Notes: generated by a model from the letters alone, not told the origin. A stretch of DNA of 64,000 nt from Pseudomonas sp. Irchel 3E13 (GCF_900187455.1 NZ_FYDX01000014.1:62001-126000), one strand, 5' to 3'; positions 32,941-41,864 are shown, numbered from the stretch's first letter. A program made the numbers and translations.

Positions 32941-33939
32941 ATGGACCCGCGCAGTGAAGTGTTGCTTCGTCAGGCCGATCTGTTCACAGGCCCGCTGTTG
33001 CTCGCCGGGTTACCGGCCGACAGCCTGCTGGGCACCTTCAGCCAGGCACTGGGCTGGTCCTGGCATGCCGGCGACCAGGCAACGCTGGACGCCCGTTACA
33101 GCGGACGCAGCCACTACGGCGTCGACGTGCCGGAGGTGCCGTTCGACGGCGCCGTGCTGTTCCTGCCCAAGTCCCGTGACCTGGCCAACTACCTGCTCAA
33201 CGCCCTCGCCTCGCGCCTGGGCGGCCGCGAACTGTTTCTGGTCGGGGAAAAACGCGGCGGCATCGAGGCGGCGGCCAAGCAACTTCACGCCTTCGGCAAA
33301 CCGCGCAAGCTCGACAGCGCCCGCCACTGCCAGTTGTGGCAGGTGACCGTGGAGCACCCGCCCGTCGCGCAGCCGCTGGAAAGCCTCGCGGAACGCTTCG
33401 AACTGCCGCTGGCCGATGGCCCGTTGCAGATCGTCAGCCTGCCGGGCGTGTTCAGCCATGGCCGGCTGGACCGCGGCACCGCGCTGTTGCTGGAGCATCT
33501 GGACGGTCTGCCCTCGGGTCATGTGCTGGACTTCGGCTGCGGCGCCGGGGTGCTGGGCGCGACGATCAAACGGCGTTATCCACAGAGCCGGGTCACCCTG
33601 CTCGACGTCGACGCTTTCGCCGTCGCCAGCAGCCGCCTGACCCTGGCGGCCAACGGTCTGGAAGGCGAGGTGATCAGCGGCGACGGGATCGACGCCGCAC
33701 CTCGTGGACTGGACGTCATTCTGAGTAATCCGCCGTTCCACACCGGGGTCCACACCAATTACCAGGCCTCGGAAAACCTGCTGAAAAAATCCGCCGAACA
33801 TCTGCAAAAAGGCGGCGAAATGCGGCTTGTCGCCAACAGCTTCCTACGCTATCAGCCGCTTATCGAGGGCGCGCTGGGCAACTGCGAAGTGCGTGCCCAA
33901 GGCCAGGGATTCAAAATCTACCGGGCGTTGCGGTCGTAA
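32941..33939 (+). CDS. rsmC: 16S rRNA m2G1207 methyltransferase
   Basis: A 332-residue two-domain enzyme. The degenerate N-terminal MTase-like domain (to about 165) is followed by a catalytic domain with SAM motif VLDFGCGAGVLGATI and the N2-guanine motif SNPPFHTG. It methylates G1207 of 16S rRNA in the small subunit. CAGGAG precedes the ATG. Confidence 0.95.
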   Translation: MDPRSEVLLRQADLFTGPLLLAGLPADSLLGTFSQALGWSWHAGDQATLDARYSGRSHYGVDVPEVPFDGAVLFLPKSRDLANYLLNALASRLGGRELFLVGEKRGGIEAAAKQLHAFGKPRKLDSARHCQLWQVTVEHPPVAQPLESLAERFELPLADGPLQIVSLPGVFSHGRLDRGTALLLEHLDGLPSGHVLDFGCGAGVLGATIKRRYPQSRVTLLDVDAFAVASSRLTLAANGLEGEVISGDGIDAAPRGLDVILSNPPFHTGVHTNYQASENLLKKSAEHLQKGGEMRLVANSFLRYQPLIEGALGNCEVRAQGQGFKIYRALRS

Positions 33940-33980
33940 AAACTTCGCTTGCCGAAACGGTTTTGCGAAGGCAGAATCCG

Positions 33981-34157
33981 CTCCGTCCTAGGGGAGTAGT
34001 CTCCCGCGAGCGCCCTGCTCGCCTGGTGCGACGTCAACATACTTGGTCCACAGACCATGGCGCGCACGACCCACGGTCCGCACAGACGGATCCAGGGTTT
34101 GACAAGACCTATGACACGCACACCTTACCCGGGGCGGGAAGGCTGTACGTGTCATAG
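33981..34157 (+). promoter_or_regulatory. yybP-ykoY (manganese) riboswitch
   Basis: Contains the conserved landmarks in order: AGGGGAGTAG (33990-33999), GTCAACATACTTGG (34033-34046) and TTTGACAAGACCT (34098-34110). A hairpin with arms CTATGACACG (34109-34118) and CGTGTCATAG (34148-34157) ends about 30 bp before the ATG and could be the expression platform. It sits ahead of a GDT1-family Mn2+ transporter, the standard partner of this riboswitch. No T-run follows, so control may act on translation. Confidence 0.85.
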
Positions 34158-34187
34158 CCGTGTCGACCCGCCCCCGTAGGAATCCTG

Positions 34188-34775
34188 ATGCTGGAATCGT
34201 TGCTCGTCCCCACCGCAATCGTTGCGCTCGCTGAAATCGGCGACAAGACGCAGTTGCTGGCCCTCATTCTCGCCGCACGCTTTCGCAAGCCCTGGCCAAT
34301 CATCGCCGGCATCGTCGCCGCAACCCTGGCCAACCACGCCGCTGCGGGTGCCGTCGGGGCCTGGTTCGGCAGCTTCTTCAGCGAAGCGACCTTGCACTGG
34401 ATTCTGGCCGCGAGCTTCCTCGCTACCGCCTTGTGGACGCTGGTTCCGGACAAGATGGACGATGACGAAGCCAGCACCGCGCGGCGCTTCGGGCCATTCC
34501 TGACCACGCTGATCGCGTTCTTCATCGCGGAAATCGGTGACAAGACCCAGGTCGCCACGGTGATGCTGGCGGCGCAATATCCACACCTGATCCTGGTGAT
34601 CATCGGCACCACCCTGGGCATGCTGATTGCCAACGTGCCGGTGGTACTGGCGGGCAACTTTGCCGCCGACAAACTGCCTCTGACCCTGATCCGCCGCCTG
34701 GCAGCGAGCGCCTTCGTGGTGCTGGCGGTGGTCGCGGTGTATTCGGCGATGAAGGTGAGTGGCTGGGTAGGCTGA
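34188..34775 (+). CDS. TMEM165/GDT1 (UPF0016) family Mn2+/Ca2+ transporter
   Basis: A 195-residue membrane protein with six helices and the two family signatures EIGDKTQLLAL (helix 1) and EIGDKTQVATV (helix 4), one per internal repeat. Bacterial members export manganese, as in MneA. Regulation by the upstream riboswitch supports this role. GTAGGAATCCTG before the ATG gives the ribosome binding site. Confidence 0.9.
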   Translation: MLESLLVPTAIVALAEIGDKTQLLALILAARFRKPWPIIAGIVAATLANHAAAGAVGAWFGSFFSEATLHWILAASFLATALWTLVPDKMDDDEASTARRFGPFLTTLIAFFIAEIGDKTQVATVMLAAQYPHLILVIIGTTLGMLIANVPVVLAGNFAADKLPLTLIRRLAASAFVVLAVVAVYSAMKVSGWVG

Positions 34776-34797
34776 GCCTGATCGGGTATTGCTGATG

Positions 34798-34827
34798 GCC
34801 TGATCGCCGGCAAGCCGGCGATCAGGC
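34798..34827. terminator. 14-bp hairpin between convergent genes
   Basis: GCCTGATCGCCGGC and GCCGGCGATCAGGC around AA, between the transporter and the M48 lipoprotein gene. Likely a bidirectional terminator. Confidence 0.75.
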
Positions 34828-34837
34828 TTACAACCTC

Positions 34838-35659
34838 TTACTTCTTCGCCTGCTCATACAACGGCATCACCTTCGGAATCGCCGCCTGCAACGACGCGAT
34901 GCGGCTGTCCGAAGCCGGGTGAGTGCTCATGAACTCCGGCGGCGAGTTGCCACCCGAAGCCTGGGCCATCTTGTTCCACAAGGTGATCGCGGCATTCGGG
35001 TTGTAGCCGGCACGGGCCGACAGTTCGAGGCCGATCAGGTCGGCTTCGTTCTCGTTGCCACGGCTGTTGGGCAAGGTCAGGCTGTACTGCACAACGGTAT
35101 CAGCCAGGGCCAGGCTGTCTTCACCCAGACCCAGCAAGGCGCCAGCGCCCTGGCGGGCAATCTGGATGCCATAGGCCTTGGACATCGCTTCACGACCATG
35201 CTCGCGCAGGGCGTGGGCGATTTCATGGCCCATCACCGCGGCGATTTCATCGTCGGTCAGTTTCAGTTTGTCGATCAGGCCAGTGTAGAAAATGATCTTG
35301 CCGCCAGGACCGCAGTTGGCGTTGAGCTCGTCGCTCTTGATCAGGTTCACTTCCCACTTCCACTGCGCAGCATCCGGGCGGAACTGCGGCGCCTGGGCAA
35401 TCAGCCGGTCAGCGATGGCCTGCACACGTTTGGCCGCAGCGCTGGTCTTGTCCAGTTGGCCCTTGGTGGACGCTTCGCCCAGGGTCTGCTGATAAGACTG
35501 GGCGTACATCTGGTTGACCTCATCGGTCGACAGCATGCTGAACATGTATTGCTTGCGTTCAACACCCACCGCTCCGCCGTTGGTGGTGTTCACCGCCTGG
35601 CAACCCGCCAGCAGCATCGAGGCGCTCAAGGCGCCAATAACAACCGATCTACGCATCAA
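34838..35659 (-). CDS. M48 family metallopeptidase lipoprotein
   Basis: A 273-residue outer-membrane lipoprotein protease related to LoiP/YggG. It has lipobox LLAGC with C20, the zinc motif HEIAH (H145, E146, H149) and the third ligand in NEADLIGLELSARAGYNP. Members degrade misfolded envelope proteins. The gene is single and convergent with the transporter. Confidence 0.9.
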   Translation of the reverse strand: MMRRSVVIGALSASMLLAGCQAVNTTNGGAVGVERKQYMFSMLSTDEVNQMYAQSYQQTLGEASTKGQLDKTSAAAKRVQAIADRLIAQAPQFRPDAAQWKWEVNLIKSDELNANCGPGGKIIFYTGLIDKLKLTDDEIAAVMGHEIAHALREHGREAMSKAYGIQIARQGAGALLGLGEDSLALADTVVQYSLTLPNSRGNENEADLIGLELSARAGYNPNAAITLWNKMAQASGGNSPPEFMSTHPASDSRIASLQAAIPKVMPLYEQAKK

Positions 35660-35746
35660 TAAAACTCCCTTCTAACGTGGGCCGTATCCTAGGCCGGCAC
35701 GATTCATCGCGCCACAACCGTTAGCAAAGATTTCTGTCCGACAGTC

Positions 35747-35774
35747 TCATGATTTAGCGGCGGCACGCCGATAA
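35747..35774 (+). promoter_or_regulatory. FliA (sigma28) promoter
   Basis: TCATGATT-N12-GCCGATAA: the -10 is a perfect flagellar sigma match and the -35 is 6/8. It lies about 40 bp upstream of the chemoreceptor ATG. Confidence 0.75.
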
Positions 35775-35814
35775 CACCGGGGCAAGGCGACTTTTCCCTG
35801 CGCTCGGAGCCTCT

Positions 35815-37956
35815 ATGAAGTTCAAGTCGATCCAGTTTTCCGTTGCGGCCCTGGCGGGCGCCATCGTGTTGAGTATCGTCGCAGCCCTGGTGCTGTATGC
35901 GGTGTATTCCGGTGCAAAAACCCAGGAACTGGTGCAGAACCGCACGCAGCAGCAGTTCGATACATTGATAGAGCAGCGCCTGACCGCACTGGCCCAGACC
36001 CAGGTCAGCCAGATTCTGCGTCGCCTTGAAGCCCCCCTGTTGATCGCTCGCGGCCTGGCCACCACCAACGCCCAGATCGGCCAGAAAAACGAAGCCGGCA
36101 CACCGCGCCTGCAGGTCCAGCGCGAAGAGTTGATCACCCTGCTGAAGCAGACGGTTGTGGATAACCCGCTGGTGCTGGGCGGTTACATCGCCTGGGAGCC
36201 GAACGCACTGGACCACGCCGACGCCAGCTTCGTCGGCACCTCGATCAAGGGCATCGACCCCAGCAACGGTCGCTTTCAGCCCTGGTGGTACCGCAATACC
36301 GATGGCAGCATGGCCGTGGAAGCGCTGGTCGACCTGAGCAACAACACCCTGCTGTCCACCGGCGTGCGCGCCAGCGAGTACTACCTGTGCTCGCAAGAAA
36401 GCCGGCGCGCCTGCGTGATCGACCCCGCGCCTTATAAAGTGGGCGACAAGATGGTCATGCTCGCCTCCTTTATCGAACCGATCCTGGTGGACGGCAAATT
36501 CCAGGGCATCGTCGGCGCCGACCTCTCGGTGAACTTCATCCAGGACCTGCTCAAGGCCGCCGACAGCCAGCTTTACAACGGCGCGGGCGAACTGGCGCTG
36601 ATCTCCAACAACGGCCGTCTGGTCGCCTACACCAAGGACGAAAACAAGTTCGGCGAGAAAGCCAGCGACGTCCTCGACGCCGCCGATGCCGCCGGCCTGT
36701 CCAAGCTCGGTGGCGACACACTGCGCTATGAAGTCGACCATGAAAACGGTCAGATCCGCCTGTTCCTGCCGTTCAGGATTGCCGACACCGATACCCACTG
36801 GACCCTGCTGCTGCAACTGCCCACCAGCGCGGTCATGGCCGATTCGGAAAAACTGCAAAGCGAACTGAGCGAACAACGCCGCACCGACATCACCGGCATG
36901 ACCCTGGTCGGCCTGGCCATCGCGGCCCTCGGCCTGCTGGTGATCTGGCTGCTGGCCCACGGCATCGCCCGTCCGCTGCGGCAGATGGTGGCCATGCTCG
37001 ATGACATCGCTCAGGGCGAGGGCGACCTCACCCGCCGCCTGCACAGTGATCGTGCCGACGAACTGGGCTCGATCGCCAAGGGCTTCAATACCTTCCTCGG
37101 CAAGCTGCAATCGATGATCAGCCAGGTGGTCAGCTCGGTGCAGAAGGTCAGCGACTCGTCGGAGCACACCGCCGATATCGCCATTCGCACCAACCAGGGC
37201 GTGCACAAGCAGATGGCGGAGATCGACCTGGTCGCCACCGCGGTGCACGAAATGACCGCCACCGCCCAGGACGTGGCGCGCAACGCCACCCACGCCGCCC
37301 AGGCCGCGAGCAATGCCGACCAGGCCGCCAACCAGGGCCTGTCGATTGTCCGCGACACCTCGCAATCGATCACCGCCCTGGCCGAAGAGATCGGCCGCGC
37401 GGTTGGCGTGGTGCAGGCGCTGGCCCGCGACAGCGAGAACATCAACGCCATCCTGGTGGCGATCCGTGCCATTGCCGAGCAGACCAACCTGCTGGCGCTC
37501 AACGCCGCCATCGAGGCTGCGCGGGCGGGTGAGCAGGGCCGCGGCTTCGCCGTGGTCGCCGACGAGGTGCGCAACCTGGCGCAGAAGACCCAGCAGGCCA
37601 CCGAAGAAATCCAGCAGATGATCCAGCAACTGCAGCAAGGCACCCGCGATGTGGTGCGGGTCATGGAAGACAGCCAGGGCAAGACCGACGTCAGCGTGCA
37701 GCAGGCGGCGCGGGCGGCCGAGGCGCTGGAAAGCATCACCCGCGCGGTGTCGGTGATCAACGACATGAACACCCAGATCGCCAGTGCCGCCGAAGAGCAA
37801 AGCGCGGTGGCCGAGGACATCAACCGCAACGTGATCAACATCGGTCAGGTGGCCAACGAAGTGGCCGGTGGCGCCGACGAGTCCAGCACCGCCAGCGCCG
37901 AGCTGACCAAGCTGGCCGAGCAGCAGCGCCGGTTGATCAATCAGTTCCGGGTCTGA
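35815..37956 (+). CDS. Methyl-accepting chemotaxis protein with dCache sensor
   Basis: A 713-residue chemoreceptor. TM1 is at about residues 8-30, followed by a periplasmic double-Cache domain of about 320 residues. TM2 is near 360-382, then HAMP (ARPLRQMVAMLDDIAQGEGD), and the cytoplasmic hairpin has its tip at about residues 550-590 (IAEQTNLLALNAAIEAARAG). The periplasmic domain is CXXC-poor, with one Cys pair (YYLCSQESRRACVID). The ligand is unknown; dCache receptors often bind amino acids, polyamines or organic acids. The FliA promoter ties it to motility. Confidence 0.92.
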   Translation: MKFKSIQFSVAALAGAIVLSIVAALVLYAVYSGAKTQELVQNRTQQQFDTLIEQRLTALAQTQVSQILRRLEAPLLIARGLATTNAQIGQKNEAGTPRLQVQREELITLLKQTVVDNPLVLGGYIAWEPNALDHADASFVGTSIKGIDPSNGRFQPWWYRNTDGSMAVEALVDLSNNTLLSTGVRASEYYLCSQESRRACVIDPAPYKVGDKMVMLASFIEPILVDGKFQGIVGADLSVNFIQDLLKAADSQLYNGAGELALISNNGRLVAYTKDENKFGEKASDVLDAADAAGLSKLGGDTLRYEVDHENGQIRLFLPFRIADTDTHWTLLLQLPTSAVMADSEKLQSELSEQRRTDITGMTLVGLAIAALGLLVIWLLAHGIARPLRQMVAMLDDIAQGEGDLTRRLHSDRADELGSIAKGFNTFLGKLQSMISQVVSSVQKVSDSSEHTADIAIRTNQGVHKQMAEIDLVATAVHEMTATAQDVARNATHAAQAASNADQAANQGLSIVRDTSQSITALAEEIGRAVGVVQALARDSENINAILVAIRAIAEQTNLLALNAAIEAARAGEQGRGFAVVADEVRNLAQKTQQATEEIQQMIQQLQQGTRDVVRVMEDSQGKTDVSVQQAARAAEALESITRAVSVINDMNTQIASAAEEQSAVAEDINRNVINIGQVANEVAGGADESSTASAELTKLAEQQRRLINQFRV

Positions 37957-37977
37957 GAACGCGTCGGGCGCCGGGTA

Positions 37978-38598
37978 TCAACCCGGCGTCAGGCATTCCG
38001 GGCCATTCAGCTTCGGATCGTTGACGAAGTTGGCCAGCACCCGCTCGCGCAAGGCGGCGGGCTGGCTGGCCAGCAGGCCCTGGAGTTCACCGACCGGGGT
38101 GTCCGGGTTGAGCCAGGCGGCCTGCCCGGCGGCATCGAGGATCAGTGGACGACGCTGGTTCATCGCCGCCTGGGTCACCACCGCGGTGCTCAGCCAGACC
38201 TGCTCCTGCACCGGATACGCTTCCCAGATCGCCGCGAAGAACAACGACGAACCCTCCCCTGGCGTCAGCCAGTACGGGCGCTTGCGCACCGCGCCGCGCC
38301 ATTCGTAGAAACCGTTGGCCGGCAGCAGGCAGCGACGCTTGGCGAAGGCTTCACGGAACATCGGTTGTTCGGCGAGGGTTTCGGCGCGGGCATGGGCGGG
38401 GGTGCGGGTGAGGTCGGTCAGCCAGGGCGGGGTCAGGCCCCAGCGGGCGCGGGCCAGAGTCATCTGGCCGTCGTCCAGGCGCTGGATCAGTACCTGGGCG
38501 CCGGGAGAAATGTTCCATTGGGCCTGCTGGCCCTCAGGAAAGCCGGGCAACGCGGCAAAGGCCGGCGACCAGCGAAACAGCGCATAACGTCCACACAT
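37978..38598 (-). CDS. SRAP domain protein (HMCES/YedK family), atypical active site
   Basis: A 206-residue protein of the family that crosslinks abasic sites in single-stranded DNA through the Cys2 amine and thiol. C2 is present (MCGRYALF), and E99 lies in PANGFYEWRG. The usual Asn of NARxET is H69 (AHARAET), and the usual His before RRP is N147 (MNQRRPLIL). The residues are thus exchanged relative to E. coli YedK (N75, H160). The stop codon lies in a hairpin (37969-37988) that may end the transcript. It is followed upstream by DUF2007 and CPXCG genes on the same strand. Confidence 0.88.
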   Translation of the reverse strand: MCGRYALFRWSPAFAALPGFPEGQQAQWNISPGAQVLIQRLDDGQMTLARARWGLTPPWLTDLTRTPAHARAETLAEQPMFREAFAKRRCLLPANGFYEWRGAVRKRPYWLTPGEGSSLFFAAIWEAYPVQEQVWLSTAVVTQAAMNQRRPLILDAAGQAAWLNPDTPVGELQGLLASQPAALRERVLANFVNDPKLNGPECLTPG

Positions 38599-38609
38599 TC
38601 AGGCGAAAC

Positions 38610-38870
38610 CTAGCAAATCAGAATTCCCGGAAGGTGATCCGGCTCGTCGCCAGGAAGTGGCTGGGCCGCATTGTACGCGGCGATCAGTTGCCGTGCGTAC
38701 TCGGCCTGCTCGTCGGGCACCGCGAGGCCGAGCAGGCCGTGCACCGGCAACTCGCCAATGCCGCCCATCAGGTCGCGCCCGGCCAGGTACGCCTCGATGC
38801 CTTCGCTGCCGAGCATGCCGATCAGCACTTCGGCTTCCAGCAGGTTTTCCGGCTCGTAGATTCGCTGCAT
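38610..38870 (-). CDS. DUF2007 domain protein
   Basis: An 86-residue protein with the DUF2007 pattern (MQRIYEPENLLEAEVLIGML, GIEAYL, LAVPDEQAEYARQLI), annotated in families as a putative signal-transducing protein. Its ATG overlaps the stop of the CPXCG gene by 1 bp, and the SRAP gene follows 11 bp later, so the three form one unit. Function unknown. Confidence 0.88.
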   Translation of the reverse strand: MQRIYEPENLLEAEVLIGMLGSEGIEAYLAGRDLMGGIGELPVHGLLGLAVPDEQAEYARQLIAAYNAAQPLPGDEPDHLPGILIC

Positions 38871-39052
38871 CAGTCGTCCTCGCGCTTAACGTCCAGCATC
38901 CATTCGTCACCATGGACCTGCAAAATGAACACGATCGGGCGGCAACACACCGCGCAGTCCTCGATGTAATGCTGGTCACCGCCGGAGAGATCGACGGTGG
39001 TTTCCACGGCTTCGCCGCAATAAGGACAATCGTAGATCGCAGTTTCCAGCAT
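38870..39052 (-). CDS. CPXCG motif cysteine-rich small protein
   Basis: A 60-residue protein with CPYCG near the N-terminus and CAVCC in the middle, probably a zinc-ribbon. Family known only as CPXCG motif-containing. First gene of the three-gene CPXCG-DUF2007-SRAP unit. Confidence 0.9.
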   Translation of the reverse strand: MLETAIYDCPYCGEAVETTVDLSGGDQHYIEDCAVCCRPIVFILQVHGDEWMLDVKREDD

Positions 39053-39162
39053 CGCGGCCTCCGCAGTGATTGTGCGTATAATTGCCGGTCTTGCGCCCCC
39101 TCAAGCCGGTATTTCTGGGCGCAGCCTTACCCTTTACCCTAGCCGTTTCACAACAAGAGAGC

Positions 39163-40329
39163 ATGATGGGCGAATTCGATGCCATCCGACCCTACGACGA
39201 CGCTGAGGTCCCTGCCGTTCTGGCACGCCTGCTCAGCGACCCGGCATTCCTGGATATCCTCACCCGCTTCCGCTTCCCGCGCATGGCCACAGGTTTCGGC
39301 TGGCTGCTCAAGCCGCTGATCGCTCGCCGTCTGCGCAAGGAATTCGCCGGCGTGACCTGCGTCTCGACCCTGCAGGACAAGGTCGAGTTCTACGTCGACC
39401 ACACCATCGAGCGCGCCACCGACGGCGTCACCTACACCGGTGTGGAGCAATTCAAGTCGGGTACCGCCTACCTGTTCCTGGCCAACCACCGCGACATCGT
39501 GATGGACCCGGCGTTCGTCAACTACGCGGTCTACCACGCCGGCCTGCCGACCCCGCGCATCGCCATCGGCGACAACCTGCTGCAGAAGCCCTTCGTCAGC
39601 GACATGATGCGCCTGAACAAGAGCTTCATCGTGCACCGCTCCATCAGCGGCCGGCGCGAGAAGCTGGCGGCCTATCAACTGCTCTCGGCCTACATCAACC
39701 ACTCGATTCGCAACGACGGCGCCTCGATCTGGATCGCCCAGGCCGAAGGCCGCGCCAAGGACGGCGACGATCGCACCGATTCGGCGATCCTCAAGATGTT
39801 CCACATGAGCCGCAAGAGCGAGCCGTTCGGCGAGGTGATCCAGTCGCTGAACCTGAGCCCGGTGTCGATCAGCTACGAATACGACCCGTGCGACCAGGCC
39901 AAGGCCCGCGAGCTGTACATCCGCGCCACCACCGGCAGCTACAGCAAGGCGCCGGGTGAGGATGACCTGAGCATCGCCCAGGGCATCACCGGCTACAAAG
40001 GGCGGGTGCACATCAACTTCGCGGCGCCAGTAACTGAGCTCTTCGACGACACCAAGCAATTGGCGGCGGAGATCGACCGGCAGATTCTCGCTGGCTACCG
40101 GCTGTTCCCGGCGCATTACCTGGCGTACGCGCAGTGGGCGGATGCGGACCCAGAGTTGCAGGTGCCGAAGGCGGCCGAACTGTTTGGCGCCGAAGAGCTG
40201 GCCAAGGCTCAGGCGGAGTGGCAGCGCCGGCTGGAAGCGTGCCCGCAAGAGCATCGTCCGTACCTGGTGTTGCAGTACGCGATGCCGGTGCGCAATCAGT
40301 ATCGGGTCAAGGCCGGGTTGCCGCTGTAA
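39163..40329 (+). CDS. PlsC-like glycerophospholipid acyltransferase
   Basis: A 388-residue protein of the 1-acyl-glycerol-3-phosphate acyltransferase superfamily. The catalytic His-Asp pair appears as NHRDIVMD (H109, D115), spaced HX5D where most PlsC enzymes have HX4D. A downstream FIVHRSISGRREK and AEGRAKDGDDRTD resemble acceptor-binding blocks. There are no strong transmembrane segments. Two adjacent ATGs (39163, 39166) are possible starts. Specific substrate unknown. Confidence 0.78.
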   Translation: MMGEFDAIRPYDDAEVPAVLARLLSDPAFLDILTRFRFPRMATGFGWLLKPLIARRLRKEFAGVTCVSTLQDKVEFYVDHTIERATDGVTYTGVEQFKSGTAYLFLANHRDIVMDPAFVNYAVYHAGLPTPRIAIGDNLLQKPFVSDMMRLNKSFIVHRSISGRREKLAAYQLLSAYINHSIRNDGASIWIAQAEGRAKDGDDRTDSAILKMFHMSRKSEPFGEVIQSLNLSPVSISYEYDPCDQAKARELYIRATTGSYSKAPGEDDLSIAQGITGYKGRVHINFAAPVTELFDDTKQLAAEIDRQILAGYRLFPAHYLAYAQWADADPELQVPKAAELFGAEELAKAQAEWQRRLEACPQEHRPYLVLQYAMPVRNQYRVKAGLPL

Positions 40330-40331
40330 CT

Positions 40332-40369
40332 TTCAGGGCCTCATGGCGAACGCGCGATGAGGCCCTGAA
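40332..40369. terminator. Bidirectional hairpin
   Basis: Arms TTCAGGGCCTCAT and ATGAGGCCCTGAA (13 bp) with a 12-nt loop between convergent genes. Confidence 0.75.
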
Positions 40370-40373
40370 GAGG

Positions 40374-40634
40374 TCAGATCCAGGTGCTGACCCAGGACAA
40401 CAGCAACGCCAGCGCCAGGAAAGCAAACCCCAGGCTGTAGTAGAACCGGTTGACCCGCTGGGTCAGCAGGTCGATGGCTGCCTCGCCCGCCGGCAGGCTG
40501 GCCATGGCCCGCGAGGCACGGCGTCGGGCGTTGTGCAGGAGCACGCCGCCAGGGCAGGTCAGCAGCAGGGCCAGCAGGTTGATCAGTTTGGTCGGGTGGG
40601 CAGCGAACAAGCCCCAGAACATTTGCAGCGACAT
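40374..40634 (-). CDS. Small conserved membrane protein
   Basis: An 86-residue protein with two hydrophobic segments (LINLLALLLTCPGGVLL and FYYSLGFAFLALALLLSW) flanking a basic Arg-rich loop. No family with known function is recognised. It is a plausible gene because of its composition and convergent position before a terminator. Confidence 0.7.
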   Translation of the reverse strand: MSLQMFWGLFAAHPTKLINLLALLLTCPGGVLLHNARRRASRAMASLPAGEAAIDLLTQRVNRFYYSLGFAFLALALLLSWVSTWI

Positions 40635-40797
40635 CGCCTTACCTCGAAAGAACCACGATTGCTTCGAAACGCGCGCATTCTACCCAAGCCGCCCGTCCCT
40701 GCCCGCCCTTTACGACCAATGACGATAAATTGCGCCGTCATACAGTCGTCATCCAGACAAGCCACCCTGTTGCCCTCCCAACGAACCGGAGCTTGTC

Positions 40798-41004
40798 ATG
40801 CTGCACGCCGAAAACCAGGATCGCCTCTATCTGATTGCCCAGAGCGAGGAGCAGGAAGCGCTGATCGACGGTTTGGCCTTCAACGTCCAGGACCGCCAAT
40901 GGCTGGTCTACTGTGCCCTGGGCGGCCATCCCCACGATCATTTGCCGGAGGTCGACAGCCAGACCGGTATCAGCGTGCTCGACTTCTACGTCGACGCGGC
41001 CTGA
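40798..41004 (+). CDS. Small conserved hypothetical protein
   Basis: A 68-residue acidic protein (MLHAENQDRLYLIAQSEEQE, VYCALGGHPHDHLPEV) with no membrane segment. The reading frame is closed by a strong terminator 11 bp later, which supports a real monocistronic gene. Function unknown. Confidence 0.7.
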   Translation: MLHAENQDRLYLIAQSEEQEALIDGLAFNVQDRQWLVYCALGGHPHDHLPEVDSQTGISVLDFYVDAA

Positions 41005-41015
41005 CCGCCGCCATG

Positions 41016-41053
41016 AAAAAGCCCGATGCCTGGCGACAGGCATCGGGCTTTTT
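41016..41053 (+). terminator. Strong rho-independent terminator
   Basis: AAAAAGCCCGATGCCTG, loop GCGA, CAGGCATCGGGCTTTTT: a 17-bp perfect stem with terminal A/T runs, so it works in both directions. Confidence 0.95.
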
Positions 41054-41061
41054 GCGTTTGC

Positions 41062-41102
41062 TGCAGGAGCGAGCTTGCTCGCGAAGGGCTGCAAAGCAGC
41101 CC
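41062..41102. repeat. REP palindrome and hairpin
   Basis: TGCAGGAGCGAGCTTGCTCG (REP) followed by GGGCTGC-AAA-GCAGCCC (41086-41102), just beyond the stop of the YajG-type gene. Confidence 0.75.
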
Positions 41103-41109
41103 GATAGCG

Positions 41110-41700
41110 TTACTCGCCCAACACCTGACCGATGGTCGGATCCTTGAACAGGCGGGTCAGGGCGTCGCTGAGCACGTCGCTGACCAGCTTGGTGTTGGTT
41201 TCCTGGTTCGGCGCCATGCCGAAACGCTGGTCCAGCGAAGCGCCGTAGCGGCCGCTGTAACGGCGGTTGGCGTTGTTTACGTCAGCCTTGAAGGTCGCAC
41301 CGATGGTGGCTTCGGTCACGTACAGGCCTTCTTTGGGCGACTGGTACTTGAGTTCGGCCAGGGTCACGGTCAACTGCGGCGCGTTATAGGCGTTCGGCGT
41401 CGGGGTGAAGCCCAACAGGCGGACAGCGGCTTCAGCCTGGGCCTGCAGCTTGGGCAGGATGTCGTTGCCGGTGACGCTGATGGCGCTGGTTTCCGGGTAC
41501 AGACCACCGCGGGTGCCGAGGGTCTGGGTACCGCGTCCGTCGACCACCCGCACCACCACCGGCTGGCCATGACCAACGGGTGCGAGCTGGGCGGTGAGTT
41601 TCGGTTGCGGGCTGAGTTGTTGCGGACTGTGGGCACAACCCACCAGGGTCAGGCTGGTCACAGCGATCAAACCGAACAACAAACGTTGCAACATGCTCAT
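41110..41700 (-). CDS. YajG family lipoprotein
   Basis: A 196-residue predicted lipoprotein: LLFGLIAVTSLTLVGC lipobox with C22, then the YajG pattern (VVVRVVDGRGTQTLGTRG, LTVTLAELKYQ, GATFKADVNNANRRYSGRYG). Members are outer-membrane proteins of unclear function. The start may be M1 or M3. Confidence 0.88.
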   Translation of the reverse strand: MSMLQRLLFGLIAVTSLTLVGCAHSPQQLSPQPKLTAQLAPVGHGQPVVVRVVDGRGTQTLGTRGGLYPETSAISVTGNDILPKLQAQAEAAVRLLGFTPTPNAYNAPQLTVTLAELKYQSPKEGLYVTEATIGATFKADVNNANRRYSGRYGASLDQRFGMAPNQETNTKLVSDVLSDALTRLFKDPTIGQVLGE

Positions 41701-41864
41701 CTCTCCTGGAATAGCGGCAAAGGCCGCCAGTATACCCAGCCCGTCGTGCGCCAGTCATCGGGCCTCTGGGGTTAGGACAGCGCTTTCATGCATCCAATTC
41801 CCTGTCATACGGACTTCATCATTGCCGACGTATGCTGACGCCAGTTTCCTACCGGTACATCGCC

